Positions 37,844 to 48,064 of a stretch of DNA of 64,000 nucleotides are shown here, piece after piece (the first letter of the stretch is position 1; the number at the start of each line of letters is the position of its first letter). This DNA is from Distichodus sexfasciatus (Eukaryota > Chordata > Actinopteri > Characiformes > Distichodontidae), in assembly GCA_032718565.1 (NCBI GenBank), contig JAVGVS010000296.1, forward strand, positions 356,462 to 420,461. Reading direction: 5' to 3'. Both the position numbers and the translations under genes were made by a program. Below the pieces are notes generated by a model, which saw only the letters and a list, made by a program, of their open reading frames with translations, was not told the origin of the DNA and did not search any database.

Positions 37844-40377
37844 ATGGTGAGTCAGTGTCACTGTGTTTCATATTACGTTCATTACTTTGACTTTATCACT
37901 TTGTTCTCTGGTTCTGGTTTTAGTTCTCTAACATTAACAACATTAACAACATTAATAAGCCGCCCCATATGCCGAAATCCAGCTTTTCTTGGTGAATTTT
38001 AATGTTGAATGGTTCTTATAAGTCTCAATAGTTTGATAATTGTCACAGCTTCGCCCTGGACAGTTCCCCGAGTGGACACCAGATGCTACTAATATTCATT
38101 GTGTCTTTGTCTTGTCAATCATCCTGTTTGTCCTGCCCCCTCTTTGTGTCTGATTGGTCCTTTACCTTAATCCAGCCACTTATTTGTATCACCTGTGTCA
38201 GTTCAGTTTGACTATAGGTTTAGCTTGTTGATATTCATTCTCTGATTTAGGTTTTGGTTATCTAGTTAGTGTTTGGTTGTTTTCATGTTTGCACATTTTG
38301 ATATGGTACCTTGGTCACAAGTACCTCAGTGGCACCTTTACTGGTCTGTAATTTGAACCAGCAACCTTCTGTCTCTAACGCCAGGCGGGTGAACCCAAAT
38401 GCAGAGTCGACAAAACCAGGTTGCAGGAACAGGGGAAATTGACTAAACGTAGTGATTTTATTCAAACGAAGGTCAGAACCAGAAAACACAGTCCACGGAG
38501 CAAACGAATCCAAATCGCCAGAGGCAAAAGGGTAGTCCAAAACCAGAAACAAGGGTCAAAATGGAGGCAGGCCAACAATAATAATGCTCAGTAAGTCGCA
38601 CAAGGCATAACAATACTTCGCAGAGAACAGTTGTAAATGAAGGTCTTTAAATACAGGTAAAATGGCTATGATAAGCTAAAATTCTTGTGACGTTGATCTT
38701 GTAAGCTGAGGTCGTTGTGAAGGTCTGGAAATGGAGATTGACTGGACTCCTCCCTTGGTCTGGGCTGGGATCTTACAGTGACCACATGGCCAACTCTAAC
38801 TGTTACCCCAAATTCTGCTGCAAGAAAACTAGTCGCACCATGATCAGTTCAGGGTTGTAGCATCAATTTCTCTCTCTTCCCCTACAGAAGGTCCTGCTGG
38901 TCCTGCTTTTCCCTCTGTTGGTGAACTCGGGTCCTATTTTGGTGCAAATCCAGCCTCAGGACTGCTCTGACATCTACAGGAATGATATTAAGACCAGTGA
39001 TGTTTACACCATCTACCCCAAGAAAGACATACCTGTAGATGTGTTCTGTGACATGGGCTGCAGCGATGATCAATCTGGAGGATGGACTGTAAGACATTTT
39101 TGATTCTTTGTGCATTTTCCCAAAGCTCTAGATAGCACAGACATCCAAAGATAAAGGACTTGAATCAAGGGCAACTAGACCTCTTTTAAGGTTCTTTATA
39201 CAATCCACTGACACTCAACTCCACCAACAATAAACCTGAGTGATACCATGAAAGTGGCACTTACTCAGGCTTGTTAGCAAAAGAAAGTGTCATTTTAGAA
39301 GCCATAAGAATAAAAGGAAACCGGTTTATGTTTACAACCTCTCCTTCAGGTCTTTCAAAAGAGGCTGGACGGGACCGTTAACTTCTATAGGCCATGGGAT
39401 TCGTACAGGAATGGATTTGGCAACAAAAGTGGAGAATACTGGCTAGGTGAGATTATTTTAGTGTTGTTATTGAGCCGTACGCACTTCGTCTTATTCCAGA
39501 TCTGCAGCTGACTTGTGTTTGGACATCTGCAGGGCTGGAGAGCCTCAACCTGTTGACCCAGAGGAGGAACAATGAGCTGAAGGTGGAGCTGGAGGACTTT
39601 GAGGGGATAAAAGTTTACGCCCAGTACTCCTCCTTCTCTGTGGACACTGAAGCTAATGATTATACACTCCGTGTTTCTGGCTTCATCGATGGAGGTGGAG
39701 GTAAGAGAAGAGAGTCAAAGCATTTGATGTGAGTGATTATTTGTCATAGAGAACACAGCACAGTAGACAGTGTAAGACAACAGATGATGTGCAGCACCTG
39801 GGGAACAGTGCTTGGGGATGGTACCTTGCTCACAAGTACCTCAATAGTACCTTAACCAGTTCAGGACTTGAACTGGCAACTGTCAAATAATCCCATCAAG
39901 CTACCATCCCCAAGGACTGGTTCCCAGGCACTGCCAAAAAGCTGTCCACTGCTCCTTCACAGATGGGTCAAATGCAGAGGACGTTTCATTTCGTTGTGGT
40001 GCCATGTGTACTGTGGTGTGTTCACAATGATAAATAATCCCTGACTTAGGTTCACTTGAACTCCTTGAATGTGACAACACACTTGGCAATAAACTTAATT
40101 CTGATTCTGATTCTTTCCCACAGGCGATGCTCTTTCCTATCACAACGGAATGAAGTTCAGCACCTTTGACAGAGACCAGGATATGTCAGGATCGAACTGT
40201 GCTAGACTTTACCTTGGGGCTTTTTGGTATAACGCTTGTCACCAGGCAAACCCCAATGGTGTGTACATTATGGGACGTGACGGTACATTGTTTGCCATTG
40301 GAAACGTGTGGTACCAATGGAAAGGCTATGACTATGGACTTAAGAAAATCATAATGAAAATCAGACCTGTGCCATAA
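37844..40377 (+). CDS. mfap4: mfap4-like gene D: secreted fibrinogen-related-domain protein
   Basis: Exons 37844-37846 (only the ATG, like gene A), 38888-39088, 39350-39446, 39533-39700, 40124-40377 (stop TAA); 723 nt, 240 residues. Signal peptide MKVLLVLLFPLLVNSG; FReD from PQDCSDIYRND, with VDVFCDMGC, VFQKRLDGTVNFYRPWDSYR (Phe-Gln-Lys where the others have Ile-Gln-Arg), GFGNKSGEYWLG, LKVELEDFEGIKVYAQYSSF. Last exon: FSTFDRDQDMSGSNC, LGAFWYNACHQANPNGVYIM, WKGYDYGLKKIIMKIRPVP, with an intact calcium site and ligand pocket. All junctions GT-AG. It is separated from gene C by the receptor pseudogene. Confidence 0.92.
38050..38790. repeat. Interspersed repeats in mfap4 D intron 1
   Basis: About 38,050-38,285 and 38,385-38,790 look like members of common fish repeat families (GAACCCAAATGCAGAGTCGA, CCAAAACCAGAAACAAGGGT). 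Between them, about 38,290-38,380 is an antisense family A SINE fragment (GTACCTTGGTCACAAGTACC). None is coding. Confidence 0.45.
39793..40020. mobile_element. Split, inverted family A SINE halves in mfap4 D intron 4
   Basis: 39793-39895 is antisense (GGGAACAGTGCTTGGGGATG, CACAAGTACCTCAATAGTAC) and 39898-40020 is sense body (GCTACCATCCCCAAGGACTG ... AGATGGGTCAAATGCAGAGG). The two halves face each other like the pair at 1501-1800. Confidence 0.65.
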
Positions 40378-41440
40378 GCTCATATAACTCAACGTCAGTG
40401 TTCCATATGATCAAAACATAATAGCTCATGTCATTCTATCACTGTCTTTCTCTAAACCCTTTAATGATCAGGTGGTGGAATTTATTGTTGAATTGAAGTG
40501 TCTGAGATCAATTAAAGACGCCAAAAGATGTTCTGCTGTAATTCACTTTTCAGGAACAAATGTCTTTGTCATTTCTAGTGGTGAAAAATGTGGCTCGGAC
40601 CAACACCCCATATTAGAAAGTTTCTCATCATATTTTGGCTCTTGAGTGTGTGGGCTGTGGAAAGGGGGATGGTGTATGAAAGATTTTTATCAAAATGCTG
40701 GTTTGTAGTCACGCTGCTCAAAACCACAAGATGTGTATCTCCATCAGTGACTTTACAAGATCTATGACATATGTCCTGCTAAGAGAGTTTGTGGCTGTTG
40801 TTTCACAGGAACTAGCGCAACGTGCGCTTGCAAAAATATATTTATAATCTGCTTCATCAAATACTTATGTAAAACCAATCTAATGCTCATAATTACTGGT
40901 AACTTTTTCAAAAAATCTTATTGTAATGAACAAGTAATTACACCTCCAACATTTAACCAATTTGGCATTTCGTATTTATGCTTGTCTACCTTTTGGACCT
41001 GACACACTGCAGCATTGTTCACATGGAACTCAAACTCAAACTGGAATTTGTAATGCCCTCATTCTGGAATGTTCCCCAGCTTGAAACAGTTTGTAGCAAT
41101 AAGACAGTTTTGTTGCACACTATAGCTTTTTGACTGGAAACTGTCAGGTTTTTCAGGACAAGAATGTGACCCAAGTGGCGAATATGAGCAACATGAGTCC
41201 CGATAATTACATCATTTGAAATCCAGATGCAGAAACAAATTCACAGCAAACACACAGCAGAAACTAAGCAACAAATCTAGACAGTTTGTTGAAAGTTGTC
41301 TGGGACAGTGGATTGGAGTCAGTGTGAGAGTCTACACCAAGTCCCAGTCCGGATCCATTTAGGGACCTGACATTTATGTGTCCCTACATGGTGTATCAGA
41401 AGCCCTAAATTTTGGTGAACTGTTTTTGTTAGCCACATAG
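40378..41440. other. Intergenic, nothing recognised
   Basis: The 3' UTR of mfap4 D, then A/T-rich sequence without an open frame of interest, repeat or RNA gene that I could identify. Confidence 0.55.
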
Positions 41441-41442
41441 TC

Positions 41443-41660
41443 AAAGTCAAAGTAAATTTTGTCATCTCTGCTATATATTGTACAGATATACAGAGAGACA
41501 AGACGACGTGGCTCCAGTTTCCACAGTGCAACAAGAAACTGGGAACAAAGAACAAATAGGGCACATAGAATAAACAGTATATAAATAGAATACTAAATAT
41601 ACACTTTAAACTAGAAATTGAGTATTAAATATAACTTTAAACTAGAAGAGAAATAGAAAT
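41443..41660 (-). mobile_element. LINE 3' tail fragment
   Basis: AGTCAAAGTAAATTTTGTCA, GATATACAGAGAGACAAGAC and TATACACTTTAAACTAGAAA are shared, nearly base for base, with 55,660-55,880; a more diverged relative is at 48,500-48,640. I take these as antisense 3' ends of one 5'-truncated LINE family; a SINE sharing that tail is possible. Confidence 0.6.
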
Positions 41661-41922
41661 AGACAATTTGGATGCAGTATTAACCTAAAACTATGATCTT
41701 GAAATTGACTTTTGCACTGAATGCGCATGAGGTTAGGAACAGTTTCAATTTGAAAACCTCTATACAGTGTATTAATAAAACACTATCTCTTAAAAAGTCT
41801 AACATTTAAGTTGGATGAAGTTTTGTGCAGATATTGTAACAGCAGTGGAGAACCAGAGTCTGTGCAATACTTTCAATAATTTGTGCAGATACAGTTAGTT
41901 AGAAAGTGACCAGTGATATATA

Positions 41923-42420
41923 CAGTACTGTGCAAAGGTTTTAGGCAGGTGTGAAAAAATGCTGTAAACAAAGAATGCTTTCAGAAATATAAATAATGAT
42001 TGTTTATTTTTTATTTACAAAATGCAATTTACAAAATGCAAAGTGAGCGAACAAAAGAAAAATCTAAATCAAATCAATAGGTACACTTTCACAAAGTCAG
42101 GGATTTTGTAGGATTATAGTCATTATATTATTTTGTAGGATTATAGGATTATAGATCTGTGGTTAGTTCTCCAAGATGTTTGGAACAACCTACCAGCCGA
42201 GTTCCTTCAAAAACTGTGTGCAAGTGAACCTAGAAGAACTGATGCTGTTTTGAAGGCAAAGGGTGGTCACACCAAATATTGATTTGATTCAGATTTCTCT
42301 TTTGTTCATTCACTGCATTTTGTTGATTGATGAAAATAAATGATTAACACTTCCATTTTTGAAAGTATTCTTTGTTGACAGCATTTTTTCACACCAGCCC
42401 AAAACTTTTGCACAGTACTG
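41923..42420 (+). mobile_element. Deleted Tc1/mariner element with long inverted ends
   Basis: Begins CAGTACTGTGCAAAGG and ends CTTTTGCACAGTACTG, flanked by TA on both sides (41921-41922, 42421-42422). The inverted ends extend about 70 bp (ATGCTGTAAACAAAGAATGC against its complement near 42,360-42,385). Inside, WNNLPAEFLQKLC and LKAKGGHTKY from about 42,177 to 42,283 are the C-terminus of a mariner-type transposase. About 500 bp, so non-autonomous. Confidence 0.85.
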
Positions 42421-42629
42421 TACATTCACTGTTCATGTCTTTAAAGATAAAGTCTTTAAATGATGAAGAAATAACATTTTCATTCCAGAGTTGGAGCTGT
42501 TAGTGGGAGGGTCTTTGTGGTTGAATATACGAGAACATAGATGTACATAGATGATATGCATCATTTCACGCTTCCTAAGGCAGTACTGCAGAAGTTTGAG
42601 AATCTGAACAGTTTCAACTTTAATCCAAA

Positions 42630-44192
42630 ATGAAGACACTCTACCTCTTCAGCCTCTACCTGATCTCAGGTCAGTCACACGTTTTAAATCAGTGTTAATT
42701 AAGCGTCACATTGTTAGCCTGGTTTTATTAGGTTCTAGTGGTGTAAGAGTATTGGTGGATTTTTGTTCCAGGTGCAGTGAGGTGTTTTAATGTGAGTGGC
42801 TACGCAGATGGAAGTGTCTTTATATATACCTTTATAAAGTGGAATACCAATCTATTTATGTGTAAGATCAAAGAAAACCACTGCACATATATAAAAAGCA
42901 ACACCACTCACATATTTTATGTGGAAAAAATCAGACTGTATAGAAACACAGAAGGTTATTTAGTTGTGTTCATGAGAGACTTGGAACCTTGGGATGCTGG
43001 AACCTACAGATTTGGAGTGGAGGGTCAGCCGAGTGAAACTGTGGACCTGAAAGTGAAGAACGGTGAGAAAATGTGATTATTACTCTATTAAAATGTATTT
43101 TTCCTGTTTTTGCTGATGTTTGATTGTTTCCATGGTGGACAGATGCTTGTTGTGGGACGACACAGAGAGTGACCGGCTATCTGGGAGAGGACATCACCAT
43201 CGACTGTCACTATCCAGAGGAATTCAAGGACAACTACAAAGCCTTAGCAAAAATAACTCATATTAAAATTACATCATTAATCGGTAGCAGTAGAACTAAG
43301 GCTCATACAGATAGAGTTTCCTTGGTAAATGACAGAGAGGCAAATGTGTTTACGATAAAAATCAATTATTTATTAGAGAACGATGCAGGGCTTTACTCTT
43401 GTGGCATAAATTACAGTGGAGATAAGGAAAGCTATGAGTTTACAGTGAAAAACTTCCGGCTGCAAATTACTGGTGAGTAGCACACATTCACAAGAGCTTT
43501 TGCCTTCTTTACATTTATCTTCCTGGATTTCCTGTCACGTTTAAAAATGCTAAATGCGGCTGTTTGAAATCAGAGGCACAGGCCTGGGTTTAGCACGTCT
43601 TTATTGTGGGTTTGCCTTAAAATGCACGTAGCAAACCCTGTCTGCCTCAAAACAAAGATAGACCATGTGCCAAGTAGATCTTCAGATGCAGAGATGCTGA
43701 AGTTGCGAAAAATCAAATTCGGTCTTCAAATTTGTGTTTAGGAAGACCACCATGCACCACTCCTCATCGCTCTTCATCCAGCATCACCACTCTGTCATCA
43801 TCAACATCATCCTCAGTCATTATCGTCACAGTGTGCATCTGTGTTACTGTGCTGCTGATGACTGGAGGTGTAACACTGATGTTCTACAGACTGAGACTCA
43901 ACATGACACAAGGTACAGGTGTTCACAATGACAAATAATCACTCGCTTTATTAGCACTACATCTTAACAATCCTGCTTTTTTCCCCAGACATTATCAAGA
44001 ACAAAACAGCTGCAGACGACCCAGTGAGTAGAGACCAAATTTCTTGCAACTTTAACGTCAGAAAACCTGCTTGTCACGTGGTCTGTTTATATCTAACTTG
44101 GTTTTCAGACAGACATGTGCATGGATGGAGTCTACCAGAAGCTAGAGACCGGCGTAGCAGTCTACGAATCATTAAACGTTGGAGCCAGATGA
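42630..44192 (+). CDS. CD300/pIgR-like (CMRF35-type) two-Ig receptor with ITAM-like tail
   Basis: Type I membrane receptor, probably on leukocytes. Exons 42630-42669, 42772-43062, 43143-43472, 43742-43912, 43989-44023, 44109-44192 (stop TGA); 951 nt, 316 residues. Signal peptide about 1-17 (MKTLYLFSLYLISGAV). Ig domain 1 (about 18-110) keeps a close Cys pair (MCKIKENHC) but has no Cys at the canonical strands B (VFIYTF) and F (DAGTYRFGVE). Ig domain 2 (about 111-215) has both canonical Cys (ITIDCHY, AGLYSCG) and no extra pair. A Ser/Thr-rich stalk at 226-245 precedes a transmembrane helix at about 246-268 (VIIVTVCICVTVLLM) without a charged residue. The tail contains YQKL (298-301), six residues, then YESL (308-311), which fits YxxL-x6-8-YxxL, an ITAM. 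Exact orthology is uncertain; other fish Ig families (LITR, DICP) are alternatives. Confidence 0.82.
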
Positions 44193-46024
44193 GCAGAGCA
44201 ACATCATCACTATTAATCATTTAGAGAGAATTCTCTATACCCTCTGATTTAGAAGCAGTTATTTTATCCCAGCTTGTTGTGCTGTGTCTCAGGCTTTTAG
44301 GATGTGTTAAATGTCTTACACCAACATCCGATTCAGCATTTGATGCAGTGGTTTTGTTTGATGCTTAAATGATGTAAATGAAGTAAGTGAGCTGCATTAA
44401 GTGAGAGTAATTACTGTTTGTGTAGAAGAATGCTTTTTGAAAGGTTGTATCCACGCTAGATTAATGACTATTTTTGATTCATTTTAATAGTGAGGAGCTG
44501 TTGAAACTTCATCATCTAGTTGCCGTTGTTTTGTCCCCACAAGATGGAGCTTTTGACTTTCACAAAGCGACTCGAGGTGTTGCATTTTCAACTTTTTACT
44601 CGTCAGCTCCATCTGTTGCATGCAGAAAATACAGCAAATGGTTGATTCAGCTTCACCAGAACGTCACTCACTACATTTTGGTACGACTTTAGTTTTTGAT
44701 TAAGCTACTTATCAAGATCTTGTTAATGTATGTGAGTTATTATTCCTCTCTACTGTCAATATGTTCCATTTGAACAAAAATAAAGTAGTACAGTGACTGA
44801 AATGGCTGAATGTTTTCATCATGGATGTCCCTGCAGTAATGTTTAGTGCCACATGGTCACATGGTACTGTAAACTAAAAACCATGATACAAACCTCCATG
44901 CAACAGCACAGCAACACACCCATATACAGTGTTGGGAGCAGTTACAGCAATATCATACCCATTACATATTTCATTAACGTGCGACAACAGACTTTTAACC
45001 TGAAAATTTGTCCTGTTTTGTTTTTACACAAAAGTCCTGACACCTTTGGCACAAAAGGAAAATTCGACAAGCATTTGGCAAGTCCTAAACTACATTTTAC
45101 ATTTTACAAAACCAAGTCCTACTTTCATATTTATTTTGTGAAAGTAACTCAAAAGTAATGAAGGAAAAATAATGTAGGAGTTTGGAAAGGTTGGAAATAC
45201 TTTATTTAGACACAATGGAATAAATAGAACAGAACTATTGACTTATTCCCAAAGAATTTATTGATTACACATTTCCTGATCATTACATGAATGCTACTGG
45301 TTAAATATTAAATTCCATATTCATACTAGTTACAGTATCAAGCAAAGATGAATGAAAAAGAAGCACAATAAAATCCAAAAGACAAGGCAAGTTCAACTAA
45401 AGTCACTGTTTACAATAAAAAATTGTCATACACTATTTATAGATTAGAAAACAAATAATACCAAGGAAAATTCCATTCAGATCAAAAATATAATTCAGTG
45501 GCAAAAATATTACAAATGATATGTCCCACATTGTTGTCTTCAGTGGACCCAAAACAATTCAAACAAGCAAATATATTTACACAGCCTTTGCGTTGCTGTG
45601 AATTCATTTACTTGTAATTCAAAAGCTACTTATTTAATCATGGTTATGAGAGAGGATTGTTGAGTCCAAACGTAGGATTAATCAATACAATAAAAAATTA
45701 TGGTTATGTGTTTCAAAGTCATTTTTGAAAGATTTGAAAGTTTAAAAATAAAGCATATGAGGAAACATTTCCCACCCTTACAATTTGTCAGGTTTTGACC
45801 AAGTCAAAGCAAAATATAAACTACAACACATAAACATTATATTCGTTATTTCACTTTTACTTCTCCCGTGACATGCACATTAACATGGATTTTTACCAAG
45901 TTCATGCTTTTGCGCCGCCTACACTCTGGAATGCTCTAAAAGCAATACCCTCTTCTCTAAATATATCTTTATATGAATTCATGAATCTTAATAAGACTTA
46001 GAGTTAATCATTTTAACACATTTC
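44193..46024. other. Intergenic between receptor gene and first GIMAP
   Basis: 3' UTR of the receptor gene (AATAAA near 44,779) and A/T-rich sequence. Nothing else recognised; short open frames have no family features. Confidence 0.55.
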
Positions 46025-47763
46025 TCATTGCTCCTTGTCTTTACTTCCCACATTCCAGCAGGCTTTCAGCACATCTTTGGCATTTTCTGTTAAACTTTGA
46101 GACACATTCTGAGCTGCTTGAGTTGGGTTATCAGATACTTTTGAAGCATCAAGACCTGATTTAACACCCTTTCCAGCCCCATATAAAAGCAGTGCCCCAG
46201 CTCCTACTGTTGCTCTAATTCCACTTGCAACTCCAAGTGTTAGAGCAACAGCAGTACCTCCAATAGCAGCACCTCCAACAGCAGCATCTTTTGCAGCAAT
46301 ATCTCTTGTCTCCATTGTCTCTTCTCTCTCTGGTGGTTTTTGACCAGTTATCTTTCTCCATCCTGCTCTTATCAGCCCTGCAACAAACACTACTGGTGCT
46401 AACAATCCAACTCCCAACCCCAGGAGAGCTCCAAGTAGAGTTCCTGTGGCAACACCAGTCAGTATCCTCTTTGTTTTGGTTCTAACTCTTTCTCTTGCTT
46501 GTCTCCTGATCTCAGCCATATCCACTGACTGATCTTCACTCTGCTGCTCATTCATCTCCCGTAATATGTTTCTTTCCTCTTCTTTAATCTTTCTCCCCAG
46601 CTCTTCTAGGCATGGGTTTGTGTAGAAGCGTGAATATTGTCCATTTAGGATTTGATCTATACTGCTCATTAACTGTTTGATTTGATATTTATTGTTTCTG
46701 TAATCACTGTCATCAGTTTGCAGTTTGTTATGAATTTCTCTCAGTGCCTCTTGAGAAATGCGTAGTTTGGCCAACTCATCTAATAAAGTTTTGTTCCAGT
46801 GTTTGTTGTCAATGACATGGACTCTGTATCCACATTTACTGCTAACTTTCTCCAAGGTTAAACTATCCCTATCATCTTTGTTATAAGACTGGTTTATGAA
46901 ATCCTGGATTGTCATGTTTTTGTCCAGATCGTTACCATGAGTGAAAAGCATCACAAGATAATTAAATGCTTCTTCACCAAAGTAGCCTATGATTTTACTC
47001 AGTACCTCCTGATTTTCCCTGGTGTATCTCTCTACCTTCAACAATAGAATGAAAACATGAGGACCAGGTGCACATTCTACAAGACAAAATATTATTTCTG
47101 CTCTGAGAACTTCTTCTAGTCTGTCAGTGTCAAAAACTCCAGGAGTGTCGATTACAACATATTTTCTGCCATTGATTACTTTTTCTACTCTTTGACAGAT
47201 CTGTGTTTGACTGTTTGGTGAGCAATTGACTTTACATACGTCTTCTCCAAGAAAGGTGTTTGTAAAAAAACTTTTGCCAGATCCAGTTTTCCCCAGAAGT
47301 ACAATCCTCACCTCATATTCTGTAAAACAAAAAATAATAATGGACAAACCAATAAAAATTACCAATAATGGGTATTTCTTAGAAAATGTCTGATTTTAAG
47401 ACATGCAAAAAGAGCAGCAGTTTTAAAGTGGGATTTGCTGAAGCAAAGAAAGTTTATCAGCACAAATATATGCAGTGTTAGATAATCACAGATCTTTTTA
47501 AATAGGCTGTAATACAATATATTAATGTATCTTATGTTTTTCATGCTATTATATTTTTCCCTGTAACAATGTATGTATTTTGGTCACTTTGCTGACTTTG
47601 CTGTTCATAAAGTTTTTAATTGTGGTTTCACTTTCACAATAATATTACTCCAAAAGTAATCAAAGTCAGAAGGTTTATTAATACTTTTAAATATTTAACT
47701 GCTTATGTCATACTTCCATGAAAATCTTTTCAAATATTTTTATGTTTCAAACATACCATCCAT
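46025..47763 (-). CDS. GTPase IMAP family member (GIMAP, AIG1-type), copy 1
   Basis: GIMAPs are membrane-linked septin/dynamin-related GTPases of lymphocyte survival. Minus-strand exons: 47763-47757 (ATGGATG) and 47319-46025 (stop TGA); 1,302 nt, 433 residues beginning MDEYEVRIVLLGKTGSGKS. A longer in-frame start at 47365 would translate intron; the acceptor TTTTACAG at 47320 and the same split start in the paralogue decide against it. AIG1 G domain about 5-205: P-loop GKTGSGKS (12-19), G3 DTPGVFD, G4 THGND, G5-like VIDNKHWN. Then a charged helical region (KIKEEERNILREMNEQQSED), a Gly-rich hydrophobic segment (GTLLGALLGLGVGLLAPVVF) probably inserted in membrane, a second one (GAALLLYGAGKG-like) and a conserved C-terminus CWNVGSKD. 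A noncoding exon ends at 47931; the coding exon's leader starts at 47823. Confidence 0.9.
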
Positions 47764-48019
47764 GGTTTTAGAGAATTCCTGTTTCCTGTAGTTCTGTTTT
47801 GGAAATTGTTTTTATTCTTCAGCCTAGGATTAAATAACAAGTCATTAAATAATAATCAAGAATTCTTTAATTAACCTGAACCTGAACATGGAACATGGAA
47901 TTTATACTAGCCATTACTGACAAAATTTACCTTGAGGTTCTTTATTCCAGTCTTTATTCCAGTCCGAGAATATAAAACATGCGTCTACTGACAGGATGTC
48001 AAAATGCATTTGAATGTGC

Positions 48020-48056
48020 ATAAGGATGTATTTTATACCAGCATCAACCAGTGAGT
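48020..48056 (-). promoter_or_regulatory. Core promoter of GIMAP copy 1
   Basis: Read on the minus strand this contains GCTGGTATAAAATACATCCT, identical over 20 bases to the + strand promoter of the divergent copy at 51,265-51,284, preceded in both by CACTGGTT. The TATA box is GTATAAAATA. Confidence 0.75.
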
Positions 48057-48064
48057 GTACAGTG

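Noticed and set aside
44474..44692. Open frame of 72 codons after the receptor gene
   Set aside because: No acceptor, family motif or neighbouring exon supports it.
47320..47365. N-terminal extension of GIMAP copy 1 (a hydrophobic leader before EYEVRIVL)
   Set aside because: It reads through a TTTTACAG acceptor into intron; the paralogue has the same two-exon start, giving MDEYEV and MDNKKV.
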